In this document: in pieces, positions 12,301 to 22,653 of the stretch
How the letters are laid out: each line of letters starts with the position of its first letter
Numbering within the stretch: the first letter of the stretch is position 1
Assembly (NCBI RefSeq): GCF_964355755.1
Contig: NC_092674.1
Span: 12,963,001-13,027,000, forward strand
From: Antedon mediterranea
Taxonomy: Eukaryota; Echinodermata; Crinoidea; Comatulida; Antedonidae
Length of the DNA: 64,000 nt
Reading direction: 5' to 3'
Program-made: the position numbers and the translations under genes
Notes under the pieces: model-generated
The model's database searches: none
Seen by the model: only the letters and a program-made list of their open reading frames with translations
Told to the model about the DNA's origin: nothing

Positions 12301-15300
12301 TTATTTTGGCCTAAGAAAATGTTATAATTTGTTTGATTGTCGAAATTAATTTTGTTAAATTTAATATGCCATTAATGATGACTTAATCAACTTTTGTTCT
12401 TCTAATTTCATAATAAATCATACATATGATACATACACTTCAAGAAAATTAAATAAAAAATAGGTGTTCCCGAGCATTCTAACGATATATATTAATTTTA
12501 AAATTTAGCATATTTTCACCATTTTGTTAACTTACACGTGCGTAGCCCGTCACTTTTGACGTGCTCGTATAACGCTGTTTCGCGTTGAAAAGTGAATAAA
12601 ATATGATGATATTATTAAAGAAAGGTTATACAACAGTAATCGGACACAAACAGTGCGCATTAACGTTTGACGCGCAGTGCGCGTGCAAAAATCTGCGCAC
12701 TCATGGCAATTTTTTAAACGCTTAAAATTGCCTGAAACGTACTCTAATTTCATCGAAAATAAATTCTGACAATTTTGAACTTTTTAAGCGCGCGTACGCA
12801 TGCGTTATATGCGCTACGCACGTAATTGTATTGCCATATGATGAAATATGACCTGAAATTTATGAGTACCAAATTTTGTTTAAAAGTGATTCATGTTTGT
12901 GAAGATATGATTACAAACGTGATTTCGTTAAATCGCGCGTAGACCGCGTAATTTTTGATTGCGCATCGTGAAAACATAACCACATCGATTCCTGGCCATA
13001 AGGAATATACTCTGAAAAATTGACTTAGATAGATGAAACTGATGCCAAGATAATTCACGGACAAATAGTGCTAAGGAAAGAATAAATAAATAAATAAATA
13101 AATAAATAAAGATTTTGACAGAATCAAGAGGTTATATGCATAATCATGCATATAACCTAATAAGATATACTGTGTATAATTATCATATTGCGTATACAGT
13201 ACTTTTCACCATAAAGTTTAAAAAAAAAAGGTTTCGTCCGGGCTCGAACCAGGTACCTTCTGCGTGTTAAGCAAACGTGATAACCACTACGCCAAGAAGC
13301 CGCATATAACCATTTAACTACATAACGCTGTGGTGTGTGTCACACATTGTGGCTTCTTAATTAAACAAATTAATTAACAAAAAATTAAAAATCCGGCTCT
13401 ATAGCTTTGAGGACATGTCCCTGTAGTATATTCATGCCAAATCCCAGCTCAATACTACAACTAATAATGGAGGAGTAGTACTTTAACAAGCACGAATGTG
13501 CAATACTCGGGGTACAGCGAAAGAAGCTGTATACAGACGTATACAGTTAGAAAGTTAAAGAAAAATAGGTTTCGCCAGGGCTCGAACCGGGACCTTCTGC
13601 GTGTTAAGCAGACTTGACAACCACTACACTACGAAACCTCTTACATTGAAATTGTGGGTTACAGAAAGTTTTTTAATCCATTTAAATTACAAATAAATGG
13701 TAATAAGCACAAAGCAAAATAAACATGTGTAAAAGTGATAATTACCGATTACACAAAATAAGTATTTTAAAAAATAATAATAAGATATACTGTGTATAAT
13801 TATCATATTGCGTATACAGTACTTTTCACCATAAAGTTTAAAAAAAAAGGTTTAGCCCGGGCTCGAACCAGGTACCTTCTGCGTATTGAGCAAACGTGAT
13901 AACCACTACGCCAAGAAGCCGCATATAACCATATAACTACATAACGCTGTGGTGTGTGTCACACATTGTGGATTCTTAATTAAACAAATTAATTAACAAA
14001 AAATTAAAAATCCGGCTCTATAGCTTTGAGGACATGTCCCTGTAGTATGTTCATGCCAAATCCCAGCTCAATACTACAACTAATAAGGGAGGAGTAGTAC
14101 TTTAAAAATCGCACTTTTTACTCAATAGTGTCCAGATGGTGGAGGAGAAAATGAGTAAGTACTAGACTCGGGTACCCCGAGTAAAAAATCGATTTATTTA
14201 TCATAGTGCAATCATGGAGGTTAGTAGGCCTACTACACTACAGTACTACTATTCTAGGCCTAGTTTGCTTTCAGAGTTTGTTTATATATATTTTTAAGTT
14301 ATATTTATTAAGTATTTGAGAAAACTAACTAAATTAACAATATCTTTCAAAACACGATCGTCGCTGGTGGCCGAATGACGTACTTTCTGTACGCACCACG
14401 TTGTAGAGTTCATCCATTGAGTACACACAGTTGCTAGGCCAAATAATAACATAAAGGTTTTACCATTCCCCGTCGGGGAGGAAATAATTTATATAGTATT
14501 ACAACGACATGCATGTATTTAGCGTGGTAACTAATGTACACCCCTGTTACGGACTGGACCATTAATCGCTCCACGAAACCAAGTTGGAGCGATCCTCCTC
14601 CCCGCACACAGCCAGAGCGAGAGAGAAGCGAGGTCGAATAAATACAAGTTTTTACCATTTCCCGTCCAGGGAAAATCAGTTCTCTTATAATTACAGCCCT
14701 GATACCGTGCGCATATGTTTACGTTGATATTATTTAATTGCACACCTCATTTTGGACTGTGCCATTTTCGGAACCCTGTTTTGTTTTCATTATAAACATG
14801 GGCTGATGTCAGACAAATATCTGCTTTTTAAACATCAATTTAGCAACTTATTAAGTCGTTTCATAAGCAGAGAATTTATAAAGCAAGTATACAATGCAGA
14901 CATGTTAGATAGAAATATACTAAAAGACATTTAATAAATGTGTTGGAAGAACGTAATAATTTGACTTTCTACACCGAGCGGCGGAAAAACCCATTCACAG
15001 TTATGTACGGGAATCCTTATGTACTTGGCCTAAAACACTAGCTCTGTATTTTAATTTAAATATTTGGCTTACGGTTATGAAAATACAAGGAAACATCATT
15101 TTATAATATTACTATTATTAGGCTATTTATTGACCTAGGCACCTATTAAAGATCGCTAAATATGTTTTTTTGTGGGGGGGGGGGGGGGCTTAGGTACAGT
15201 AGCTCTCTATTCTAGCCTAGCCTCCCTGCTGTTGTACACTTCTAGTAGACTTGCCCCAAGTCTGTATTTATTGTCTTTTTTTTTTATTTATTTGTTTTTA

Positions 15301-18300
15301 TTTCGACAGCGATTTTTGTCTGAAAATACAGACTTGTGAAACACGTATAGAAATCGATTTGCAGACCGCAAACCTCCGATAAGAATGACGTAGGTTATCA
15401 TACCGTATTTGGCTATATGGGGCGGGCGGTATGTAAATATGGATTTTGAATCAACCAATGATCATTTTGTTTCAAAATGAAAAAGATCGAGTACGTACAG
15501 TGCTGAATGTACTATCGAGACTGAACAACTGTTGATGAAATATAAAATCGTGTTGCCAAGTTGTTTTGTTTATTAATTGTTTAGTCCTCCTGCGTAGGGC
15601 TACTCAACTCGTACGTATGACCTGCCAAATAAAACGCCAATAAATAAGGTACATACCACCACCGACCGGCACACAACAGGGCTACACCACCACAAACACA
15701 GAACAGGACAGGGTCTGGGTGGGAATTATAAAATCAAATTATCTCCGCATAATATGATCCATTCAATGTTTGATTTGGCGGAGAAGCTAGCCTATCATAT
15801 CAAGACGAGTTTTCATGTTCTTGGGAAAAATCCCATCAAATGTTTACCAGACTACTAGGCATATAAAATCATTTATAGCCTTCAGAAACTTTCATCAATG
15901 TATACCCAAGTACACATTGTCTAAACGTAGCATAGCGCATGCGTATCATCTTAGATGTTGAGTCTTTGAAATTCTGAAATATGAATATTAAAACTGCCTG
16001 CGAGTGAGTAGCCAATGGCATGCGGCTGAAACTAGTCAACTGGATAATTTATGCACCAAGAATTCTTGGTGTCAAACCACGTGACTTATGCGTGTTTCCC
16101 CAGACGGAGTATCCAAACTCAAGTAATACATGTATGAAACGCCATATGTGCAAAAATATTTATATTTTTACTAATATTAAGACAAAACTCCGTCTGGAGC
16201 CCAGACTACACTTCTAGCTGTACGCCTCACATTATACTGTATAAAATAATACGACGTGAACTCTAAACAAAACCCCGATGAAAAACAATTTACATGAATT
16301 CTATAAACTTTCTTATTTATTGTTTGCCTAACAATAGAGAAAAAGAAACTTTGTTACATACAGTAACGGGCAGGTTCAGATTACATAAATATGATGGTTG
16401 GTAGGCCTAAACAATAGAAACAGAACAACTGATATCCACATGTGTGTTGTCGCGGGCGTCGTACCGGGAGTTCCATATTTTACCAGTAAAAAGCTACAAA
16501 GTGATGACGTCATGGTCCACACGGCAAATACAGGCACGCGGCAATTACACATATTTTACACGCGCGACAAACGCGGGTTATGGTACATGATTTGTAATCA
16601 GTACTGTAGTATACAAATGAGGTATTTAATTATTATTAATTACTATGAAAATGGTTTTGATCGTCTTGTGTATTATGTACTGTATGCTCTGTGCTATATA
16701 ACATATTTAGATTTGATAGAAATAATTTATGACTAAGCTCTGTCTACACTATCAAACTTTGTGTAACTAATAAAAAATTGCCCATGGACATGATAACATC
16801 TTATCAATACAATATTTGGGCACATTACACTTTTTTGTCAAACTAGTCTGATAGTATAGACAGAGCTTATAGGTGTTTATTAACTTTGATAGGTCCATCA
16901 AAAGGAACATGCATTTGTGGTCAGTGTGAATGCAAGCCAGGCTATAGTGGTCCTGATTGCAGTTGTCCAACGAGCATTGAAAACTGCCTAGCATCTACTG
17001 GAAAAGAGTGCAATGACGCTGGACACTGTGAATGTGGTGTTTGCATGTGTAATGCAACACTGGTCTACGATGGCCCAACTTGTGAGGATTGTGATGTAAG
17101 TTCATTTATATTAAAATCTTAATGCATCCTTAAATTCAAATGTATGATGTCATCATCATCAGGATTTATCAAATGTCCTATTCATGAAATATTAATACAT
17201 TGTTGAGACCCCATTTCATCATTTTAACATTGTACAGTACCATAATAATTTATACAGCACCATTCTTTTTCCAATGATTTTTCTGATGATGAATAAATGT
17301 ACTTCTATTTTCTATGTAAAACTGTCTTAAGTTTAAGTCATGTGACACCCATCAGCAAATCGTTCTATAGACGATCCGTTCCACCTATATTTTGTACTTA
17401 CTATAGGACTATCATGTACAGAACCTCAAATGACCATAATCATATTTACTGTTTGTAGACATGTCCAGCTAAATGTGATCGTGACTGTGTGCAATGTCTA
17501 GCTTACGGTACAGGTATATCTGAGGAAAAATGCCAAGAGTGTCCTCAAAGAATTATACTTGTTGAGGAAGAAGAATTAATAGGTAAGAATTGTGGAAACA
17601 TTTTAATTACAAAGTAATGAACTAATTTATTTTATTATATTTGTCTTCAAGATTCTGATAAACCTTAATTGTTTCATTTCTTTTATTTTAACCATCCGAT
17701 AAAAAAACTTTATAAAGGATAAAACACCGATTAAATTACATTAGTACAATTCAATGTATTGAGTTGCCACGTTGTAATTGGTGGTTCACAGTGTTTATAA
17801 ACTATAAAGTATAGTAGGACAAGCATATGACAATTTAGGAAATGTTTCTGGTTCGTTCAGGGAAGAGGGCCTTATGCATATGTTGCTTTCGCGACACATG
17901 TGTTGCGTACTAAACTTACTGTCGAAGCAAAATCAAAATGAACAAGTATTTTAACAAAACTTTTCTCTCAAAACTACGCTGTTATGCAAATGAACGAAAA
18001 TGAATGCTCTTTATTAGCTATCTGGTCATGATGTTATAAGAACTGTATAATCTATACTGAGTTTTTGCAGGTACTGTATAATTTATGCCATTGTAAAATA
18101 TTATTATAAGGTCTTTCTTAAGCACTTAAAGGAAATCTTCGGTGATCTAATTGTTTTATATACTAGCTGTTTATTATCTTGAATTATAAAAAATTTCTAA
18201 AAAATAAAGATTATTTAGAAAGGAAGAAGAAAGTTTAATTGGTAAGAAGTCGAAAAGTTGAAAAGTAATAAACTAATTTATTATATTTATTTTTTATTTA

Positions 18301-21300
18301 ATTTCATTTATATATTCATCCGTTAAAATTAAGATTGATTAAAAAATGGTCCTCATCATTTGTTTTCTATGGGGTTGTGTATTGCTGATCTAGCGAATTA
18401 TAGGGCTAGGCCTGTTTGTGTTAATCAAAAGCTTTCAGCACTTGCATATTGATGTTTTCAGTTCATAAATTCTTTTCAGGGAAATTGGTTGTTCGAATAG
18501 TTTTTACTTTTTGCGAACTGAAAAAAAATTCAGGAATTGATGGAAGTAATTCTCGGGTGGGACATAAACCCATGACTTTTGGCAGTAATGACTGAAACAT
18601 TGTTTGCCAAAACATTTTATTTACTTTCAAAATATAAATCGCCTTAAAAAAAGTACGGTTCTAAACACTGTTGAAATATTTCCCCTATGAAGAAAACTAT
18701 GCATTGCTTTCTATAAAAACCTTGTATCTCCACATAGTTTTACAGGTGGATGCTTTATATGTTGTGCTAGGTAGGTGTGTAATGAATTGGAGAATGCCAG
18801 AGATTCCAGTAAAATATAAAACTTAATAATAAATATATAATACATTTCTGGTTTTATATAAGTATTTTGATAAAATGCCACAGATTCCAGTAATAATAAT
18901 AATAATAACATTCTGATTTTTATTATTTGGAATTATTTCACAATTTTTAAGACATATAATACAAGGGTTAGCCATGATTTTGTAATAATAATAAATTTAT
19001 AGGAATCACTCTGATGTTGGTATGGAAACCAAGGAATTCACTCTGATATTGGTATAAAAACAAGGAATTCGCTTTGATGTTGGTACGAAAACCGCATATT
19101 GTACAGTACAAATCAAAACTTTGTATGAGCTTAAATATATGTGTTCCGACAAAAAACACAACATTTTCTGCTTTCTGATTGGCTGTTGTTCAGACAACAT
19201 ATTGGGTTAAAAAATATGGTATATATTAAAAATATTTTATTGATGTTAATAAAATAATCTGATGGCAATTGGATTCAATTTAGAAATGATAATACTAATA
19301 TTGCTGGTACAATCAATGAAACATATGTAGATTACATTAACATCATAAAAAATAACTATTTGAAGCAAAGTGTCTTTAAAAACGTATGATGTACGTTATT
19401 GTCAACGCAATGGATTATCCAAACTGTCAATTATGATTGGTCAACTCACTAGCGTTTGTAGCGATTTCTGTTTTTTAAATCATTTTTTTCTGATTTTAAT
19501 TATTTTTTAAATTATTTTATTTATTTATAAATGTTGTTTTTAAGTGTTATATTTTTATGTTGTCTTGTCAAATTATTTTGTACTAAGGGTCCCTATTATG
19601 ATCAGCTTTGTCTGGATGTACTATCCTTGTTAAATATTGTTGAAATAAAATAAATATGAGGACCACACCTTTTGGTTAAAAAAACATTTTTTGAATATTG
19701 CCACTTAACTTTATTTTATATGAAACATAACCATGACTTTATGTTTGTTTAATGAAACGCATCATCATTGTACTCTACAATTGTCTTAACCTTTTATTGA
19801 AATATCTGGTATCTTTATAGATAGAAAGTAGTTCACTATAGTTAAAATTATAAAAGTGTATAAAAATAAAATAATAGTATGGAGGTTATGAATTTATTTA
19901 TGCCAAATTGGTGGAGTTTTTTTCACAGTAAATGGAACTGATCCTTGTACATACAAAGATGAACTTGGTTGTCTCTTCTCTTTTAACTTTGTTATGAATG
20001 GAACAATGGAGGTGATTCTGGTACAGAAAATAACATGTAAGTAATGTAAAAAGAAAACCCAAGCAAAATGAAACCCAATACATTGTCTAAAGCTCTGTCT
20101 ACACTATCAAACTTTATGTGACAAAAACATGTTATGTGCCCATATATGGTGATGAAAACTACCGTAATGGGTACATTACACTTTTTTGTCCAACTATTTT
20201 GATAGTGTAGACATAGAGCTATATATTGAGATCTCTGTGCACTTCACGCACGCGCACACACACCTTCATATATACAGTATACATCCCCTCATTTGACAGG
20301 GACAATTTGATGGACATCAGCAGACATACTGAACTTTTTTCACAAACAATTACGAAAGAGTACCATCAGTAACCTGTATTCTTTGTATATTAAACATCTT
20401 TTATTTTTCAATTTGAGACATGCACTTCATTATTATACTAGACTTGTTTGTACAAAGTATGTGAAATGCATGATAGAGTTAGAGTGAAAAAAATGATTGT
20501 GATGGCTTTTTTGTAGGAAATATTTGCAGAAAAATAAATGTCATTCAAGTGCAGCAAACACGGCTTGTCTTGATTCAACATGTGCAACACTTCATGTTAA
20601 TAATTTATATGAATATTTATCAACATGTGGTACTTTATTTTCAGCTTGCCCAGAAGGAATAGATGCCTTATGGCTGGCTATTGGCATCATTATTGGTATA
20701 TTACTAGTTGGTCTAGCCCTTCTGCTGGCCTGGAAGATAGCTACATATATATATGACAAACGAGAATATGCTAAATTTTTGAAAGAGTTAGAAAATGCAC
20801 GAACAGATGCAGTAAGGAATGATTACTTTTTTTATCTTGTAGTTAATGTTTATTTATTTATTATTTATGGTTTCCCTTTAAAGACCAGACCATTTTTATG
20901 TAGAGTCACCACTACATAGCATCCAAGTTCACTGTAGCTGACGTTCCAAGACAACATTATTTATTTTAAACATTTCTATTTGCATTTGAACTCTCTATCT
21001 ATCTCTATATCTATTTCTAGTATGATTATGATGTATCGTAGTATTGTAATTGAAAATGTTAAATCTAACAGTACTAGTAAATACCTTAAACTTAAAGTAT
21101 AAGTATATATTTATGTCAATTTATGTGATTAACATGCATTGCAGTGGAACATTAGCATTGAAAATACTAATTGAAATTTAATTATATGTTTATGAAAAAT
21201 GAAACCAAGAAAATATTACCTCGACATACTTACTTGCTTTTTTTTCAGAATATAAATCCCCTTTTTAAATCTTCTACTACAACCTACAAGAATCCAACAT

Positions 21301-21311
21301 ATGGTAAATAG
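3245..21311 (+). CDS. Integrin beta subunit, 3' part, 15 exons, two frameshifts
   Basis: Type I membrane receptor subunit that pairs with an integrin alpha chain to bind matrix or cell ligands and connect to talin and actin. Exons: 3245-3341, 3760-3846, 4320-4401, 5165-5242, 5645-5752, 6136-6226, 6962-7146, 8632-8868, 9163-9235, 9811-9895, 16893-17095, 17459-17582, 19929-20036, 20645-20811, 21249-21311. They cover about 595 codons: the distal beta-I domain, hybrid and plexin-like return, cysteine-rich I-EGF modules, beta-tail, one transmembrane helix and a cytoplasmic tail with NPLF and NPTY. A full beta chain is about 800 residues, so roughly 200 N-terminal residues (signal peptide, PSI, MIDAS) are missing. 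All introns begin GT and end AG and exon phases match. Exons 3 and 6 contain frame-breaking indels. The vertebrate paralogue it corresponds to cannot be decided by eye. Confidence 0.95.
3760..3846 (+). CDS. Integrin beta exon 2 (beta-I domain)
   Basis: Reads SRSLDRPEGGLDALMQATVC, the conserved 'NLDSPEGGFDAIMQVAVC' region of beta-I. 87 nt, phase 0 at both ends. Confidence 0.95.
4320..4401 (+). CDS. Integrin beta exon 3, with 1-nt frameshift
   Basis: Begins in frame with EHIGWRNYSR (family 'IGWRNVTR'), but the continuation LLFMSDTGFHFALDGK (family 'LLVFSTDAGFHFAGDGK') is in another frame. The exon is 82 nt, one more than a multiple of three. Read literally it stops at TGA after 16 codons. One extra base near position 4350 explains it. 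Confidence 0.9.
4428..4842. repeat. ~20-bp intronic minisatellite
   Basis: About 21 units of the type CTCATTTGAGGGGTAGCTGG, alternating with GTATCATTTGAGGTGTAACT variants. It lies 26 bp after integrin exon 3, inside its intron. Confidence 0.9.
5165..5242 (+). CDS. Integrin beta exon 4 (beta-I domain)
   Basis: Reads VGGLTLPNDGECHLDDQGYY, the conserved 'LGGIVLPNDGQCHL' segment that contributes to the metal-binding face. 78 nt, phase 0. Confidence 0.95.
5645..5752 (+). CDS. Integrin beta exon 5 (beta-I domain)
   Basis: Reads DFPSLGQLHEKLLERNVIPI, then FAVAKSK; family '[23 protein letters not shown]'. 108 nt, phase 0. Confidence 0.95.
6136..6226 (+). CDS. Integrin beta exon 6, with frameshift
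   Basis: FFPGGSVGT and ASDSRNIIELFRSSYD are both clear integrin sequence (family '[20 protein letters not shown]') but lie in different frames. At 6175-6181 the expected Leu codon between GT and AS is reduced to one base, consistent with a 2-nt deletion (91 nt instead of 93). The literal reading hits TAG at 6181. Confidence 0.9.
6962..7146 (+). CDS. Integrin beta exon 7 (end of beta-I, hybrid domain return)
   Basis: Contains VTAPIHVTYSAYCDGE and ends after DECTANPI. Leaves two bases that join the upstream of two nearby acceptors of the next exon. Confidence 0.93.
7676..7789 (+). repeat. 5S rRNA-derived SINE head
   Basis: Close to animal 5S rRNA over its length: TACGGCCAT..., CACCGGTTCTCGTC, ATCACCGAAGTT, AGCAA, CTGGATGGGAGACC and a final GGGTGCTGTA. 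These include the internal promoter region (A box, intermediate element, C box). It is about 114 nt against 120 nt for 5S, with several changes, and runs directly into a tRNA-like tandem block. That places it as the head of a 5S-type (SINE3-like) retroposon rather than a working 5S gene. Confidence 0.85.
7798..8470 (+). repeat. Four tandem 171-bp tRNA-like SINE units
   Basis: The segment starting GGAGAGTGATGGTGTAATGG repeats at 7801, 7972, 8143 and 8314, exactly 171 bp apart and nearly identical. Each unit has an A-box-like TGGTGTAATGG, a B-box-like GGTTCGAGGTT (or GGTTAGAGGTT), and a shared core with GCCTCGTCCTT and TAAAGCCGTTGGTCCCGTGT. This core resembles conserved central domains of metazoan SINE superfamilies; which one is not decidable here. 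A tail follows to about 8570. Confidence 0.88.
8632..8868 (+). CDS. Integrin beta exon 8 (hybrid end, I-EGF1)
   Basis: Reads VKPLGFEENLEVV (family 'IRPLGFTEEVEV') then NCECECTKS and the first cysteine-rich module. Two acceptor AGs lie 8 nt apart (ending 8631 and 8639). Only the upstream one keeps the frame with exon 7, so the start is set at 8632. Confidence 0.92.
9163..9235 (+). CDS. Integrin beta exon 9 (I-EGF2)
   Basis: Reads LVCSGQGSCICGKCLCNKR, the CxCGxCxC signature of integrin EGF modules. 73 nt, phase-consistent with its neighbours. Confidence 0.93.
9811..9895 (+). CDS. Integrin beta exon 10 (I-EGF2)
   Basis: Reads ITGKFCNCDNFSCRRDSADL then ICGG (family '[23 protein letters not shown]'). 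It is followed by the largest integrin intron in the window (7 kb). Confidence 0.95.
10895..10965 (-). tRNA. tRNA-Val(AAC)-like, type A copy 1, probably a pseudogene
   Basis: On the minus strand the acceptor stem GGTTTCG/CGAAACC, anticodon arm TCTGC-TTAACAC-GCAGA (anticodon AAC) and B box GGTTCGAGCC are clear. The variable loop is one base short, a D-stem pair is lost and the T-stem has a mismatch, so a working tRNA is doubtful. The tRNA-like part is identical to that at 13568-13638. Confidence 0.6.
11188..11259 (-). tRNA. tRNA-Val(AAC)-like, type B copy 1, degenerate
   Basis: Intact A box (GCGTAGTGGTTATCACG) and TTAACAC anticodon loop, but B box GGTTCAAGCC and at least two acceptor mismatches. 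Second member of the A-B pair. Confidence 0.5.
11456..11526 (-). tRNA. tRNA-Val(AAC)-like, type A copy 2, degenerate
   Basis: Same as the type A copy at 10895 but with the B box changed (GGTTAGAGCC) and a D-arm change, consistent with loss of function. No type B partner is seen directly after it. Confidence 0.5.
12536..12990. other. CpG- and GCGC-rich island inside AT-rich intron
   Basis: Unlike its surroundings, this stretch is full of CG dinucleotides (for example ACACGTGCGTAGCCCG, GACGCGCAGTGCGCG, GCGCGCGTACGCATGCG). No reading frame fits an exon. It may be an unrecognised transposon piece. Confidence 0.4.
13080..13110. repeat. (AATA)n microsatellite
   Basis: Seven or more AAATA/AATA units in a row starting near 13083. 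Confidence 0.8.
13230..13301 (-). tRNA. tRNA-Val(AAC)-like, type B copy 2, degenerate
   Basis: Same type B form with B box GGTTCGAGCC intact and acceptor mismatches. It precedes the type A copy at 13568. Confidence 0.5.
13568..13638 (-). tRNA. tRNA-Val(AAC)-like, type A copy 3
   Basis: Identical over the tRNA-like part to the copy at 10895-10965, which suggests recent duplication or conversion. Structural defects are the same. Confidence 0.58.
13849..13920 (-). tRNA. tRNA-Val-like, type B copy 3, degenerate
   Basis: Type B form; the anticodon arm has an extra change (TGCTCAATACGCA on the minus strand), so the anticodon would no longer be AAC. Confidence 0.45.
15174..15188. repeat. Poly-G run (15 G)
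   Basis: An uninterrupted G homopolymer in the integrin intron. Its exact length is likely unreliable. Confidence 0.9.
16736..16867. mobile_element. MITE copy 1 (TIR AGCTCTGTCTACACTATCAAA)
   Basis: 132-bp element with terminal inverted repeats (AGCTCTGTCTACACTATCAA versus its imperfect reverse complement ending TAGACAGAGCT), flanked by TA on both sides as expected for Tc1/mariner-type insertion. No coding capacity. It ends 25 bp before integrin exon 11. Confidence 0.85.
16893..17095 (+). CDS. Integrin beta exon 11 (I-EGF3 and I-EGF4)
   Basis: Reads GTCICGQCECKPGYSGPDC, then a second module with CECGVCMC and CEDCD. 203 nt, in phase with both neighbours. Confidence 0.95.
17459..17582 (+). CDS. 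Integrin beta exon 12 (end of I-EGF4, start of beta-tail)
   Basis: Reads TCPAKCDRDCVQCLAYGTG (family '[20 protein letters not shown]'). Confidence 0.93.
19011..19090. repeat. Three tandem ~31-bp units in integrin intron
   Basis: GGAAT(T)CACTCTGATGTTGG-type units repeat three times with small changes. Confidence 0.7.
19929..20036 (+). CDS. Integrin beta exon 13 (beta-tail domain)
   Basis: Reads CTYKDELGCLFSFNFVMNG, matching 'CKEKDVDDCWFYFTYSVNG'. 108 nt, phase 1 at both ends. Confidence 0.93.
20091..20220. mobile_element. MITE copy 2 (same family as 16736-16867)
   Basis: Starts AGCTCTGTCTACACTATCAA and ends with the inverted copy TTGATAGTGTAGACATAGAGCT. The interior shares TTACACTTTTTTGTC with copy 1. 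130 bp, in the integrin intron 54 bp after exon 13. Confidence 0.85.
20645..20811 (+). CDS. Integrin beta exon 14 (transmembrane helix)
   Basis: Reads CPEGIDA, then the helix LWLAIGIIIGILLVGLALLL, then the membrane-proximal YDKREYAKF (family 'HDRREFAKF'). An in-frame ORF continues upstream past the acceptor, but the phase from exon 13 fits only a start at 20645. Confidence 0.95.
21249..21311 (+). CDS. Integrin beta last exon (cytoplasmic tail)
   Basis: Reads NINPLFKSSTTTYKNPTYGK, then TAG. The proximal talin site is NPLF instead of NPxY; the distal NPTY is canonical and preceded by a Ser/Thr cluster, as in family members that bind talin and kindlin. Confidence 0.96.
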   Translation, partial: NINPLFKSSTTTYKNPTYGK

Positions 21312-22281
21312 AAGGTTTTATGCAAGATGTTGATACCTGTTGCCAAACAAGACCTCATTCAGAACCATCCAACAAGGCCCGATCAAATTGAAAACTGATA
21401 CACAGACTAAATGATATCAGAATAATAATTTATGGCAAAGTTCAGACTGTAACTGACAGATCAATCAAGCCTGTTATCAGAAAAAGAAATGCCCACTAGG
21501 CCACAACTGACATCAGATCAAAGTACCATGAGATACTCTCCACTGGGCCACACAGTAGGATATCAGATCAAAGTGGCTTGTCCAGATCCACAAGGCATGT
21601 CCAGATCCAGATAAAGATCCCAGAAAAACATTCAAATGATGTTTAATAATATCGGATGTCGTAGGCACACAACACAAAATATACCACATAATTATATAAA
21701 ATGGTCTGATACCAGAAACTAACAACCAGAGCATCTTGTCAAACAGAATTCACCACAGGTATCTGATAGAACATGACATTTCTGTAGTATAAATTGAGGT
21801 ATTAATTATTTGGCTAGAGAGTTAACTCCATATTTAACAATAAATTGTTCTATTCATTACCCTAAAAAAATAAGTAATTTGTAAAAACTGGACTGTACTT
21901 TTATGTATGTTTATATTTTAAAATATATATATATATATATATTCTAACTCATGTATTCATAATATGGTAAGTTATTGTTTTATATTATTAAATAATATTT
22001 TTGAGCAGATACAGCGGATAATTTTTAAGCACCAACACTGTCCTCGTCAATTTGCTGTAACATAGTTAGCACTCTAGTCAATCTATTACCTCCTCAATGG
22101 TACCTAGATCATGCTGAATTTGGTGCTAAGTTGCAATATGTGATAAAATTAGAGGTTGATATGACAACAACAAAATTAGGATTTAAGAATAAATTAGAGT
22201 AGCGTATAGTGGTGTGGCCATGTCTTCTGCCTTAAAAAAAGTGCTTTATTTTATTTAAGATAAATATTTTATATAAAACAT
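21312..22281 (+). other. Probable integrin 3' UTR and downstream sequence
   Basis: No coding sequence is recognised. Candidate polyadenylation signals AATAAA lie at 21839-21844 and near 22187. An (AT)n run lies near 21930. Confidence 0.5.
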
Positions 22282-22653
22282 GTGAAAATGCTGTTATTTG
22301 TGTGTAAAATTATAATAATATCTTTTCTTAGGACAGTATACATTAGTGAGCCTATTAAAAGTAATACTGTAATTGGTTACTCTATAGTAAAGGAAAATAT
22401 TAGATCCCGTCAATTAAAGTTGCTGGACCACGCGCTTCTAATGCCTGATGACGAACCATTCAAAGAGTACGCACTGTATGTTCCTCAACATGGGAAAAGA
22501 AAACGAGGAAGTCAGAGAACCAACTTTCTGAGATACATCCAACAGCTTTTAGGGGATGAAGGAGGCATGATTACCTCTGATAAGCTGTCAGAGTTAGCCA
22601 AGAACCGTTGTGGTTGGAGAAAGCTTGTAGTCACCTGCTCCGCAGCCGACTGA
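22282..22653 (+). pseudogene. Non-LTR retrotransposon C-terminal fragment
   Basis: An open frame ending at TGA 22651 contains LKLLDHALLMPDDEPFKEYA, HGKRKRGSQRTNF, YIQQLLGD and NRCGWRKLVVTCSAAD. This is the typical C-terminal tail after reverse transcriptase in many invertebrate LINE-type proteins ('GKRKRGRPRT ... DRDGWRKLV'). The catalytic reverse transcriptase core is absent, so it is a 5'-truncated fragment, not a host gene. It lies downstream of the integrin gene in the same orientation. Confidence 0.8.

Larger units (their letters stand above)
10485..14190. repeat. Composite array of tRNA-Val-like units in an integrin intron
   Basis: Blocks repeated two to four times: GCACGAATGTGCAATACTCG (about 10489, 11386, 13490); a CCGGCTCTATAGCTTTGAGG block (about 10648, 13390, 14010); and six minus-strand tRNA-like sequences alternating as types A and B. 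Block edges carry ACTCGGGGTAC facing GTACCCCGAGT, a short inverted pair. Interrupted between about 11680 and 13150 by unrelated sequence that includes a CpG-rich stretch. Confidence 0.8.

Noticed and set aside
20524-20644. Upstream extension of the integrin transmembrane exon
   Set aside because: Open but lacks an in-phase acceptor, and the beta-tail joins correctly only at 20645.
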